A stretch of DNA of 5,206 nucleotides from NCBI GenBank assembly GCA_903882725.1, contig CAIRYF010000246.1:1-5206 (forward strand), given 5' to 3'. The notes under the pieces are model-generated. The model saw nothing but the letters and a program-made list of their open reading frames with translations. It did no database searches and was not told where the DNA came from. This document shows positions 1 to 5,206 of the stretch, piece after piece. Every line of letters starts with the position of its first letter. Position 1 is the first letter of the stretch. The DNA comes from an uncultured Simplicispira sp. (GTDB lineage Bacteria; Pseudomonadota; Gammaproteobacteria; Burkholderiales; Burkholderiaceae_C). Both the position numbers and the translations under genes were made by a program.

Positions 1-933
1 CGCTCCGGCACGGGGCAGCAGGATGTAACGGTGGGCGGCTTTGTCGCCTTTATCACCGCTATGCTGATGCTGATTGCACCAATACGGCGTTTGGCGGATG
101 TGGCCAACCCGATCACGCGCGGTGTGGCAGCGCTGGAGCGCGGCATGGCGTTGCTGGGCGACACCCCAGCAGAAGTTGGTGGCAGCTACGCACCGGCGCA
201 GGTGCAAGGGGCTATCACGCTGCAAGGCGTCAGCGTGTCGTTTGCCGCAGACCAAGCCCCGGCGCTGGACAACATCCACCTGAGCCTGCAACCGGGCGAA
301 GTCGTGGCGCTGGTGGGCCCGTCGGGCGCGGGCAAGACGACACTGGTCAATTTGCTACCGCGCTTTATCACGCCCTCTAGCGGCCAGGTACTGCTGGACG
401 GCCATCCGCTGTCCCAATGGCAACTGCAAGCCCTGCGCGCGCAGTTTGCGTTGGTCAGCCAAGACGTGGTGATGTTCAATGACAGCGTCGCTGCCAACGT
501 CGCCCTGGGCTCGGCGGTAGACCCGGCGCGTATCCAAGAATGCTTAGTGGCCGCCAACTTGGCCGAACATATCGCCGCCCTGCCCCAAGGGATAGACACC
601 GTGCTGGGCCACAACGCGGCGCAGTTGTCGGGCGGCCAGCGCCAGCGGCTGGCGATTGCACGCGCGCTGTATAAAAACGCGCCGATTTTGATTCTGGACG
701 AGGCCACTTCAGCACTGGACACCGAGTCTGAGCGGCTGGTGCAAGAAGCCTTGCAGCGCTTGATGCGCGGGCGCACCACGCTGGTGATTGCGCACCGCCT
801 CTCCACCATCGAACACGCCGACCGCGTGGTAGTGATGGAGCGCGGGCGCATTGCCGAGCAAGGCACGCACGCCGAACTGATGGCGCTGGGCGGGCTGTAC
901 GCGCGGCTTCAAAGCCGCCCGCAAGCGGCTTAA
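1..933 (+). CDS. msbA: Lipid A export ABC transporter MsbA, C-terminal part (5' end outside window)
   Basis: The reading frame is open from base 1, so the gene starts upstream; 310 codons are visible before TAA. MsbA is a homodimeric inner-membrane ABC exporter that flips lipid A-core from the cytoplasmic to the periplasmic leaflet using ATP. Codons 1 to about 40 look like the end of the last transmembrane helix and linker (hydrophobic run with FITAMLMLIAPIRRL). The rest is a complete nucleotide-binding domain: Walker A GPSGAGKTT (about codons 106-114), Q-loop Gln154 in LVSQD, signature LSGGQ (209-213), Walker B ILILDE (229-234) and H-loop His265 in IAHRLSTI. All catalytic residues are intact. 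The stretch DEATSALDTESERLVQ and the C-terminal GTHAELM...YARLQ are very like E. coli MsbA as I remember it. Another fused exporter of the same subfamily cannot be fully excluded because most of the membrane domain is missing. It converges with the minus-strand cluster. Confidence 0.9.
   Translation, partial: RSGTGQQDVTVGGFVAFITAMLMLIAPIRRLADVANPITRGVAALERGMALLGDTPAEVGGSYAPAQVQGAITLQGVSVSFAADQAPALDNIHLSLQPGEVVALVGPSGAGKTTLVNLLPRFITPSSGQVLLDGHPLSQWQLQALRAQFALVSQDVVMFNDSVAANVALGSAVDPARIQECLVAANLAEHIAALPQGIDTVLGHNAAQLSGGQRQRLAIARALYKNAPILILDEATSALDTESERLVQEALQRLMRGRTTLVIAHRLSTIEHADRVVVMERGRIAEQGTHAELMALGGLYARLQSRPQAA
912..931 (+). other. Stem-loop at the 3' end of msbA
   Basis: A perfect 7-bp inverted repeat, AAGCCGC (912-918) and GCGGCTT (925-931), flanks a 6-base loop and runs into the msbA stop codon. 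On the + strand it is followed by A-rich rather than T-rich sequence (931-942), so it does not fit a classical rho-independent terminator. It may stabilise the mRNA 3' end, or it may simply reflect the C-terminal codons. Confidence 0.35.
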
Positions 934-949
934 AACAAAATTAAGCATT

Positions 950-1000
950 AAATCGGGCTACAGCCCTTATGCAGCCTGCGCTTGTAGCTATTGTTTTTGA
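950..1000. repeat. Short extragenic repeat-like element between msbA and the ankyrin gene
   Basis: The element begins AAATCGGGCTACAGCCC (950-966) and ends in GCGCTTGTAGCTA then a T-rich tail. It contains a small hairpin (GGGC, TACA loop, GCCC at 955-966) and a wider inverted repeat, GCTACA (957-962) with TGTAGC (983-988). I remember intergenic sequences of the pattern AAATCGGCCTCTAGCGCTTA followed by an AAGCGC...AGCTAT half in many Comamonadaceae genomes; this identification is from memory. Support inside the window is a second copy at 4291-4352 that matches 27 of 40 positions without gaps. It lies between two convergent genes, where it could act as a weak bidirectional terminator or mRNA end. 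Confidence 0.55.
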
Positions 1001-1012
1001 ATCAGCTACCAG

Positions 1013-1705
1013 CTACCACTTGCCCCTACTGGGTTGGCGCTGGCGCACGGCGGCGGCAATGGTTTGCACTATCTCGCTGCGATCGGCGCGCAAGGCAAAG
1101 TCCACAGCGCTCAGGCCGATGAGGTTTTTTAGCGTTGGATCGGCACCCTCGGCCAGCAGCAGTTGCACCACTTCGTGGGTGCCGTATTGCGCGGCCATCA
1201 TCAGCGGCGTGCTGCCGTTGGGCGAGGTGGCATCAATGTAGGCGTGCTGCTCTAGCAGCAGCGCCACCATCGCTGGCTGCTGCGCCTGCACGCCAGAGGC
1301 GGCGTAGTGCAGCGGCGTCCAGCCGGTTTTATTGACATCGGCATCGCGCGCTATCAGCGTCTTTGCCAGCTCTTGGTTGCCCTTGATGGCCGCCAGCATC
1401 AGCGCGCTTTCATCGTGGGCGTTGCGTGCCTCGACTTGCAGCTTGGGTGACTTCAGCAGCGCCTGCACGGCGTGCAGTGCGTCCAACTTCAGCGCCAAAG
1501 TGAGCGCTACTTGGCCATCTGCGTCGCGCGTATTGGGGTCAAAACCCCGGTGCAACAAGGCAGTGATGGCATCGCCATCATCGCGGCGCACCGCAGTAAA
1601 AAAATCCTGATGCGATCCCGCCTGCACGGCTACAAAGCCGCCCCACAGCACCAAACTTAGCACCGCGCGCCGACCCAAGCCTTTGTTTGCCATATGCACC
1701 GCCAT
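1013..1705 (-). CDS. Ankyrin-repeat protein with predicted signal peptide
   Basis: A 230-residue protein that is almost entirely ankyrin repeats. The N-terminus resembles a Sec signal peptide: basic residues (K8, R12, R13), a hydrophobic stretch [14 protein letters not shown] (14-27), and a plausible cleavage site after VQA (residue 29). About six repeats follow, at roughly 35-64, 65-98, 99-128, 129-164, 165-197 and 198-217. Good consensus pieces include [31 protein letters not shown] and [18 protein letters not shown]. Ankyrin repeats bind proteins; no enzymatic domain is visible, so the likely role is a periplasmic or envelope binding protein with unknown partner. The ATG at 1705 was chosen because an AGG lies 5 bases upstream. 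An upstream GTG (1711) and an ATG at 1693 are alternatives, and all keep the signal peptide. It starts 22 bp after the tatD stop and is probably the last gene of the cluster. Two AGCTACC copies (1004-1017) surround the stop. Confidence 0.85.
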   Translation of the reverse strand: MAVHMANKGLGRRAVLSLVLWGGFVAVQAGSHQDFFTAVRRDDGDAITALLHRGFDPNTRDADGQVALTLALKLDALHAVQALLKSPKLQVEARNAHDESALMLAAIKGNQELAKTLIARDADVNKTGWTPLHYAASGVQAQQPAMVALLLEQHAYIDATSPNGSTPLMMAAQYGTHEVVQLLLAEGADPTLKNLIGLSAVDFALRADRSEIVQTIAAAVRQRQPSRGKW

Positions 1706-1727
1706 ATTCACCTACTTGCCCTATTTT

Positions 1728-2561
1728 TTATGCCAAGACGCCGGTAAACAAGGCGTCAAAATTGCGACTGGTGGCCTGTGCCACATCCTCTAGCGCCATA
1801 CCGCGCACACTGGCCACCTGCTGCGCCACCCAAGGCACATACGACGGGTTGTTGGTTTTGCCCCGGTACGGCACCGGTGCCAGGTACGGGCTGTCGGTTT
1901 CAATCAGCAAGCGATCCAGCGGCACCAGCGCCACCACGTCGCGCAGCGCTTGCGCGCTTTTGAAAGTGATGATGCCGGAAAACGAAATGTAGTAGCCCAA
2001 GTCCAGCGCCGCCCGCGCCACCTCGGCAGACTCGGTAAAGCAGTGAAAGACACCGCCCGCACGGTTGCCGGTGCCGCCACTGCCACCACTGCCGCCCTCA
2101 CCCTCTTCACGCAAAATGGCCAAGGTGTCATCGGCGGCGCTGCGCGTGTGGATGACCAGCGGCTTGGCGCAAGCACGTGCGGCGCGGATATGGGTGCGAA
2201 AACGCTCGCGCTGCCATTCCAAATCGGCAATGCTGCGCCCGCCCTTGCGATCTTCCATGCCGTAGTAATCAAGCCCGGTTTCACCAATCGCCACCACCCG
2301 CGCCAGTGCGGCGCGATCGATCAGGTCTTGCACCGAGGGCTCGGCAATACCTTCGTTGTCTGGATGAACGCCGACCGAACACCAAAAATTGTCATAAGTC
2401 AGCGCCAGCGCGTGGACATCGTCAAATTCTTCCAGTGCAGTGCAAATGCACAGCGCCCGATCAACCTGCGCTACAGCCATCGCTTGGCGAATGGCGGGAA
2501 GCTGATCTGCCAGCTCTGGAAAATTAAGGTGGCAATGTGAGTCTGTGAACATGACAGTCAT
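1728..2561 (-). CDS. tatD: TatD-family metal-dependent DNase/hydrolase
   Basis: A 277-residue cytoplasmic TIM-barrel protein of the TatD/YcfH amidohydrolase-like family; characterised members are metal-dependent DNases or 3'-5' exonucleases. The expected metal ligands are all present: H9 and H11 in DSHCHL, E94 in GETGLDYY, H138 in VIHTR, H173 in FHCF and D223 in ETDSPYLAPVPYRG. Length is slightly above the usual 255-265 residues, partly because of a Gly/Ser-rich stretch at about 154-166 (separate entry). The start is uncertain: ATG at 2561 is used here, but ATG at 2552 gives MFTDSHCHL, the usual N-terminus of homologs; neither has a clear Shine-Dalgarno. It starts about 9 bp after pilZ stops, the same pilZ-tatD neighbourhood known in Pseudomonas. 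The exact paralog (YcfH-like rather than true TatD) cannot be settled here. Confidence 0.92.
   Translation of the reverse strand: MTVMFTDSHCHLNFPELADQLPAIRQAMAVAQVDRALCICTALEEFDDVHALALTYDNFWCSVGVHPDNEGIAEPSVQDLIDRAALARVVAIGETGLDYYGMEDRKGGRSIADLEWQRERFRTHIRAARACAKPLVIHTRSAADDTLAILREEGEGGSGGSGGTGNRAGGVFHCFTESAEVARAALDLGYYISFSGIITFKSAQALRDVVALVPLDRLLIETDSPYLAPVPYRGKTNNPSYVPWVAQQVASVRGMALEDVAQATSRNFDALFTGVLA
2064..2102 (-). repeat. Gly/Ser codon repeat inside tatD
   Basis: On the minus strand this stretch encodes GEGGSGGSGGTGN (TatD residues 154-166) from near-repeats of GGCGGCAGT and GGTGGCAGT. It sits between the helix after the VIHTR strand and the FHCF strand, in a position where the barrel can tolerate a loop. 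The reading frame and flanking metal ligands are intact, so it looks like in-frame expansion of a loop and not damage. Confidence 0.6.
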
Positions 2562-2570
2562 GCCAAAAAA

Positions 2571-2930
2571 TTAAATGGTTTGCGTCGGTTTGCCTGAGCC
2601 TAGCGCGGTGCCCAAAATTTCTTCAATTTTGAGCTTTAACTGGCGCGACTTGTCGTCCTTGGGAAACTGAATGCCCACCCCTTGCGTGCGGTTGCCGCCC
2701 GCGCGCGCTGGCGTCACCCACGCCACGCGGCCCGCCACCGGGTAACGCTGGGTGTCATCGGGCAAGGTCAGCAGCACATAGACATCGTCACCCAGTTTGT
2801 ACTCGCGTGGTGTCGGCACAAAAATGCCGCCCTCAATAAAAAAGGGAATGTAGGCGGCGTACAAACCCGCCTTCTCTTTGATGGCCAGCTGCATCACGCT
2901 GGGGCGGGGGGCGGTGGAAAGGCTGCTCAT
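2571..2930 (-). CDS. pilZ: Type IV pilus assembly protein PilZ
   Basis: A 119-residue single-domain PilZ protein. Recognisable features are LAIKEKAGLYAAYIPFF (15-31), GGIFVPT (34-40), YKLGDDVYVLLTLPDD (44-59), VAGRVAWVTP (65-74) and GNRTQGVGIQF (79-89). This is the founding PilZ type, needed for type IV pilus biogenesis and acting in the cytoplasm through the PilB ATPase and, in some species, FimX. The RxxxR c-di-GMP motif is not visible in the expected N-terminal place, and the D/NxSxxG motif is replaced by the GGIF region, as in other PilZ proteins that do not bind c-di-GMP. Y24 and W71 have the same spacing as the Tyr22/Trp69 pair that I recall as important for PilB binding in Xanthomonas. 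ATG at 2930 was chosen; a TTG at 2963 directly after holB and an ATG at 2894 are alternatives, and no clear Shine-Dalgarno decides between them. It lies 34 bp after holB. Confidence 0.9.
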   Translation of the reverse strand: MSSLSTAPRPSVMQLAIKEKAGLYAAYIPFFIEGGIFVPTPREYKLGDDVYVLLTLPDDTQRYPVAGRVAWVTPARAGGNRTQGVGIQFPKDDKSRQLKLKIEEILGTALGSGKPTQTI

Positions 2931-2964
2931 AAGTGTGGAGGCTGATGGTGGGGCGGAGGGCAAA

Positions 2965-4023
2965 TTATTGGCGCGAGTGTAGGGCTTTGCGCGCTTGGGC
3001 GGCCAAGGCCTCCAGCATCAAGCCGGGGTTGAACGGGTGCTCTGCCGTGCGCGCTGCGGTGCTCAGTTCGCGCGCCCAGCGCGTCAGCGGGCCAATGGCC
3101 GGAGCGGCGGGCAAATCGGCCAGCGCAAAGTAACGCGGCGGTGCGCCCACGCGCAGCAGCAGCTCGTCGTGACAGAGTTTTTGCAGCGCTTCAATCGCCT
3201 GCGCTGGCGTCCAGCCGTCCAATGCACGGGCGTCGCCGCGCAGCATGGCTTGGGGCAATTGCGCCCAAGTTTGCGGTGACTGGCCCGACTGAAACAGCGC
3301 CAGCGCGTCATCAGGGCGGCCGCCGCTGGTGCGCAAAAACACCTCGGCAGCGCCCGCTGGCACGCCCTGCGCTGTCAGCCACGGCAACATCTCGGCCTGC
3401 GTCGGCCAGACCATGGTGTGGCCCAGGCAGCGGCTGCGAATGGTGGGCAGCAGTTGGTGCGCCGCCTCGCTGGCCAGCACAAAGCGCACGTCGCCGGGCG
3501 GCTCCTCCAGCGTTTTGAGCAGCGCATTGGCCGTGACCACGTTCATTTGCTCGGCCGGGTAGACCAGCACCGCCTTGCCCCGGCCCCGGGCGCTGGTGCG
3601 CTGGCTAAATTCGACCGCTTGGCGCATGGCATCCACACGGATTTCGCGGCTGGGTTTGCGTTTTTTGTCGTCCAGCTCGGATTGCGCTTTTTCGGGCAAC
3701 GGCCAGCCGCGCGCCAGCATTTCTGCCTCGGGCATCAGCACGCAAACGTCGGCGTGGGTGTGTACATCGATGGCGTGGCAACTGCCGCAGACGCCGCAAG
3801 CGCCGTGCTCGCTTGGCGCTTCGCACAGCCAAGCGCGCACCAGCTCCAGCGCCAGCGCAAACTGCCCCAGCCCCGACGGGCCTTGCAGCAGCCACGCATG
3901 GCCCTGCTGCGCCAGCAAACGGTGCCGCTGCGTGGCCAGCCACGGTGCCAAGGCAGGGCGCGTCGGGCGTGGTACTGGTACTGGTACTGGTACTGGCACT
4001 GGCACTGGCACGGCAGCGGTCAC
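2965..4023 (-). CDS. holB: DNA polymerase III subunit delta' (clamp loader)
   Basis: A 352-residue delta' subunit of the DNA polymerase III clamp-loader complex, which opens the beta clamp and loads it on DNA. Seen in order: a Val-Pro repeat (residues 5-18), LAPWL, a degenerate P-loop GPSGLGQ in which the Walker Lys is replaced by Gln (delta' is a non-ATPase member, so this fits), a zinc module with four Cys at 67, 76, 79 and 82, the helix LLKTLEEPP, and the SRC motif (197-199) that supplies the trans-acting arginine. The insert with [12 protein letters not shown] before VDAMRQ resembles other beta-proteobacterial HolB proteins. The start is taken as GTG at 4023 because it overlaps the tmk stop as GTGA, a common translational-coupling arrangement. 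An ATG at 4086 would overlap tmk by 67 bp and is less likely. Further in-frame GTGs inside the repeat are possible starts. The stop is 34 bp before the pilZ ATG. Confidence 0.93.
   Translation of the reverse strand: MTAAVPVPVPVPVPVPVPRPTRPALAPWLATQRHRLLAQQGHAWLLQGPSGLGQFALALELVRAWLCEAPSEHGACGVCGSCHAIDVHTHADVCVLMPEAEMLARGWPLPEKAQSELDDKKRKPSREIRVDAMRQAVEFSQRTSARGRGKAVLVYPAEQMNVVTANALLKTLEEPPGDVRFVLASEAAHQLLPTIRSRCLGHTMVWPTQAEMLPWLTAQGVPAGAAEVFLRTSGGRPDDALALFQSGQSPQTWAQLPQAMLRGDARALDGWTPAQAIEALQKLCHDELLLRVGAPPRYFALADLPAAPAIGPLTRWARELSTAARTAEHPFNPGLMLEALAAQARKALHSRQ
3971..4012. repeat. Hexanucleotide tandem repeat (7 units) in the 5' end of holB
   Basis: On the + strand there are four GGTACT units (3971-3994), two GGCACT units (3995-4006) and one GGCACG (4007-4012). 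Read on the minus strand these are GTR-CCA codon pairs encoding Val-Pro repeats at the start of HolB. The unit is a multiple of three, so gain or loss of units would keep the frame. The four identical units make slippage plausible, which I infer and cannot show from one sequence. Confidence 0.9.
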
Positions 4024-4685
4024 AGCGGCGCACCCGGCTCGGTCAGATAACCGCGCTGCACAAACACCGCCATGACTTGCTGCCACACCGCCGCGCGTTC
4101 TTGCGCCGCGTCGATACGGGCAAAGCGCTGCGGCGCGGCTGCGGCGCGGTCGGCATAACCCTGCGCCACGCGGCGAAAAAACTCTGCCGGTTGCGCCTCA
4201 AAACGGTCGGGCACGCGCGCGCCGACCAAGCGCTGCGCCGCCACATCAGGGGCCAAGTCAAACCACAGCGTCAGATGCGGCTCATGCATCAAATCGGCCT
4301 CTAGCCCAATACCTGTCTGCGCTATTCGCTCTAATATTGATAGCGTTTTGAGATCAAAGCCACGCCCCGCGCCTTGGTAGGCAAAGGTAGCATCCGTAAA
4401 GCGATCGCACAGCACGACCGCACCACACGCCAGCGCGGGCACGATGACTTGGCACAGGTGGTCGCGCCGCGCAGCAAGCACCAGCAGCGACTCGGTCAGC
4501 GCGTCCATGCTGTCGTGCAGCAGCACAGTGCGCAGCTTTTCCGCCAAAGGCGTGCCGCCCGGCTCGCGCGTAGACACCACGCTGCGGCCTTGGGCGCGAA
4601 AAGCTGCGGCCAGCGCCTCGATGTGCGAGGACTTGCCAGCGCCGTCTATGCCTTCAAAGCTGATGAACAAACCCGTCGGCGACAT
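4020..4685 (-). CDS. tmk: Thymidylate kinase
   Basis: A 221-residue dTMP kinase that phosphorylates dTMP to dTDP with ATP, an essential cytoplasmic step for dTTP supply. Visible motifs are P-loop GIDGAGKSS (12-20), [10 protein letters not shown] (40-49, substrate binding), the DRF motif (94-96) followed by [17 protein letters not shown] (128-134) and the LID region [11 protein letters not shown] (145-155). ATG at 4685 gives the normal N-terminus [20 protein letters not shown] with a weak GGAAAG upstream. The frame stays open further upstream to 4946, but that would overlap mltG by almost 200 bp and add residues unlike the family. The segment LKTLSILE...[11 protein letters not shown] (112-127) is about eight residues longer than in E. 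coli Tmk as I remember it; the DNA there resembles the intergenic repeat at 950-1000. The stop overlaps the holB start by 4 bp. Confidence 0.95.
   Translation of the reverse strand: MSPTGLFISFEGIDGAGKSSHIEALAAAFRAQGRSVVSTREPGGTPLAEKLRTVLLHDSMDALTESLLVLAARRDHLCQVIVPALACGAVVLCDRFTDATFAYQGAGRGFDLKTLSILERIAQTGIGLEADLMHEPHLTLWFDLAPDVAAQRLVGARVPDRFEAQPAEFFRRVAQGYADRAAAAPQRFARIDAAQERAAVWQQVMAVFVQRGYLTEPGAPL
4291..4352. repeat. Diverged repeat-like element inside the tmk coding sequence
   Basis: It begins AAATCGGCCTCTAGCCC (4291-4307) and continues through CTGCGCTATTCGCT to GATAGCGTTTTGA. Aligned without gaps to the first 40 bases of the msbA/ankyrin intergenic element it matches at 27 positions, including blocks AAATCGG, AGCCC and CTGCGCT. 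It contains a perfect 6-bp inverted repeat, CGCTAT (4320-4325) and ATAGCG (4340-4345). It encodes Tmk residues 112-132 without breaking the frame. Its start resembles the family consensus I remember (AAATCGGCCTCTAGCGC) even more closely than the intergenic copy does. Confidence 0.5.
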
Positions 4686-4750
4686 AGTGAAATCTTTCCG
4701 CAGCAAAAAATAAAAGCAAAAAATACAAAAGGCTGGCTTAAACGGCGGAC
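4686..4750 (-). other. AT-rich spacer between mltG and tmk
   Basis: This 65-bp gap is the largest in the minus-strand cluster and is clearly richer in A and T than its surroundings, with T-runs on the minus strand (about 4700-4730). A weak GGAAAG lies 11 bases before the tmk ATG. I see no convincing -35/-10 pair and no clean hairpin followed by a T-run, so neither an internal promoter nor a terminator can be called. The composition leaves an internal tmk promoter possible. Confidence 0.35.
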
Positions 4751-5206
4751 TTATCGGCCGCGTTGATAGCGGTTGACGGCGCGGTTGTGTTCGCCCAGCG
4801 ACGCGCTGAAGTGGCTGGTGCCGTCGCCCTTGGCAACAAAATACAGCGCCTTGGTGGGCGCAGGCTGCACCGCAGCCAGCAGCGCGGCTTTGCCGGGCAT
4901 AGCAATCGGCGTTGGCGGCAAGCCAGCGCGGGTGTAGGTGTTCCACGGCGTGTCGGTTTGCAAGTCGCGCTTGCGCAAATTGCCGTCAAACTTTTCACCC
5001 AGGCCGTAAATCACCGTCGGGTCGGTCTGCAACAACATACCAATGCGCAGGCGGTTGGCAAACACACCTGCAATCAATGTACGGTCGCTGGCGCTGCCGG
5101 TTTCTTTTTCGCCAATGCTGGCCAAACTCAGCGCCTCGTCGGCGCTTTTCAGGGGCGTGTCGCTGGCGCGCTGGCTCCAGGCGGCCTCTAAGCGGCGATC
5201 CATCGC
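4751..5206 (-). CDS. mltG: Endolytic murein transglycosylase MltG, C-terminal part (5' end outside window)
   Basis: The last 151 codons of an MltG (YceG-like) protein; the frame is open to the window edge, so the N-terminus, membrane anchor and LysM-like region lie outside. MltG is an inner-membrane enzyme facing the periplasm that cleaves nascent peptidoglycan and acts as a terminator of glycan elongation. The catalytic region is present as [10 protein letters not shown], with the EKET glutamates at visible codons 33 and 35; the usual form I remember is ASIVEKET, so a Gly replaces Val just before the motif. Further family blocks follow: [41 protein letters not shown] and [16 protein letters not shown]...EHNRAV. 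The C-terminus is complete at TAA. It is the first gene seen in the mltG-tmk-holB-pilZ-tatD order. Confidence 0.93.
   Translation of the reverse strand, partial: AMDRRLEAAWSQRASDTPLKSADEALSLASIGEKETGSASDRTLIAGVFANRLRIGMLLQTDPTVIYGLGEKFDGNLRKRDLQTDTPWNTYTRAGLPPTPIAMPGKAALLAAVQPAPTKALYFVAKGDGTSHFSASLGEHNRAVNRYQRGR

Noticed and set aside
186..866. Minus-strand open frame of 226 codons opposite msbA
   Set aside because: The msbA ATPase domain on the + strand is intact with every ABC motif; the opposite frame is Ala/Ser/Arg-rich with no known pattern.
950..1012. Rho-independent terminator for msbA or the ankyrin gene
   Set aside because: The hairpins are short and the runs of T are broken or misplaced on both strands, so I describe the structure as a repeat element and do not call a terminator.
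1950..2540. Plus-strand open frame of 196 codons opposite tatD
   Set aside because: No recognisable domain, and tatD on the opposite strand has all its metal ligands and a conserved neighbourhood; this is an antisense shadow.
3971..4012. CRISPR-like array
   Set aside because: Units are contiguous 6-bp repeats with no spacers; it is a coding microsatellite.
3418..4050. Long plus-strand open frame opposite holB, with a Trp-Tyr/Trp-His repeat tail
   Set aside because: It is antisense to a clearly conserved HolB protein. The repeat is just the holB hexanucleotide tract read on the other strand, and the rest is low-complexity Ala/Arg-rich sequence typical of GC-rich shadow frames.
4686..4946. 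N-terminal extension of tmk back to ATG 4946
   Set aside because: It would overlap mltG by almost 200 bp and put 87 unrelated residues ahead of the normal Tmk N-terminus; ATG at 4685 fits the family.

Overview
The window is GC-rich, densely coding DNA from a Gram-negative proteobacterium. The protein sequences and gene order point to Burkholderiales, most likely family Comamonadaceae. This rests on recognising the proteins (MsbA, PilZ, HolB, Tmk and MltG of beta-proteobacterial type) and a short intergenic repeat that I remember as common in that family. No database search was possible, so genus is not assigned.

Layout. On the + strand, the window opens inside msbA, the lipid A/LPS-core flippase; only the end of the membrane domain and the whole ATPase domain are present (1-933). 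A short convergent intergenic gap (934-1012) carries a repeat-like element. The rest is a compact minus-strand cluster, read right to left: the 3' part of mltG (4751-5206), tmk (4020-4685), holB (2965-4023), pilZ (2571-2930), tatD (1728-2561) and a predicted exported ankyrin-repeat protein (1013-1705). Gene spacing is tight: a 4-bp GTGA overlap for tmk/holB, 34 bp for holB/pilZ, about 9 bp for pilZ/tatD and 22 bp for tatD/ankyrin. A single transcription unit is likely. The order mltG-tmk-holB-pilZ-tatD is also known from Pseudomonas, so the core is an old conserved housekeeping cluster.

Roles. MltG sets glycan strand length in the periplasm. Tmk makes dTDP for DNA synthesis. HolB is the delta' clamp-loader subunit. 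PilZ is a type IV pilus assembly factor. TatD is a metal-dependent DNase/hydrolase. The ankyrin protein has no assigned function. MsbA belongs to a separate, convergent unit.

I see no undescribed multi-gene system. The notable signals are small: (i) two related repeat-like elements, one between msbA and the ankyrin gene and a diverged one inside the tmk reading frame; (ii) a seven-unit hexanucleotide repeat giving HolB a Val-Pro tail at its N-terminus and several spare in-frame GTG codons; (iii) a Gly/Ser linker-like insertion inside TatD.
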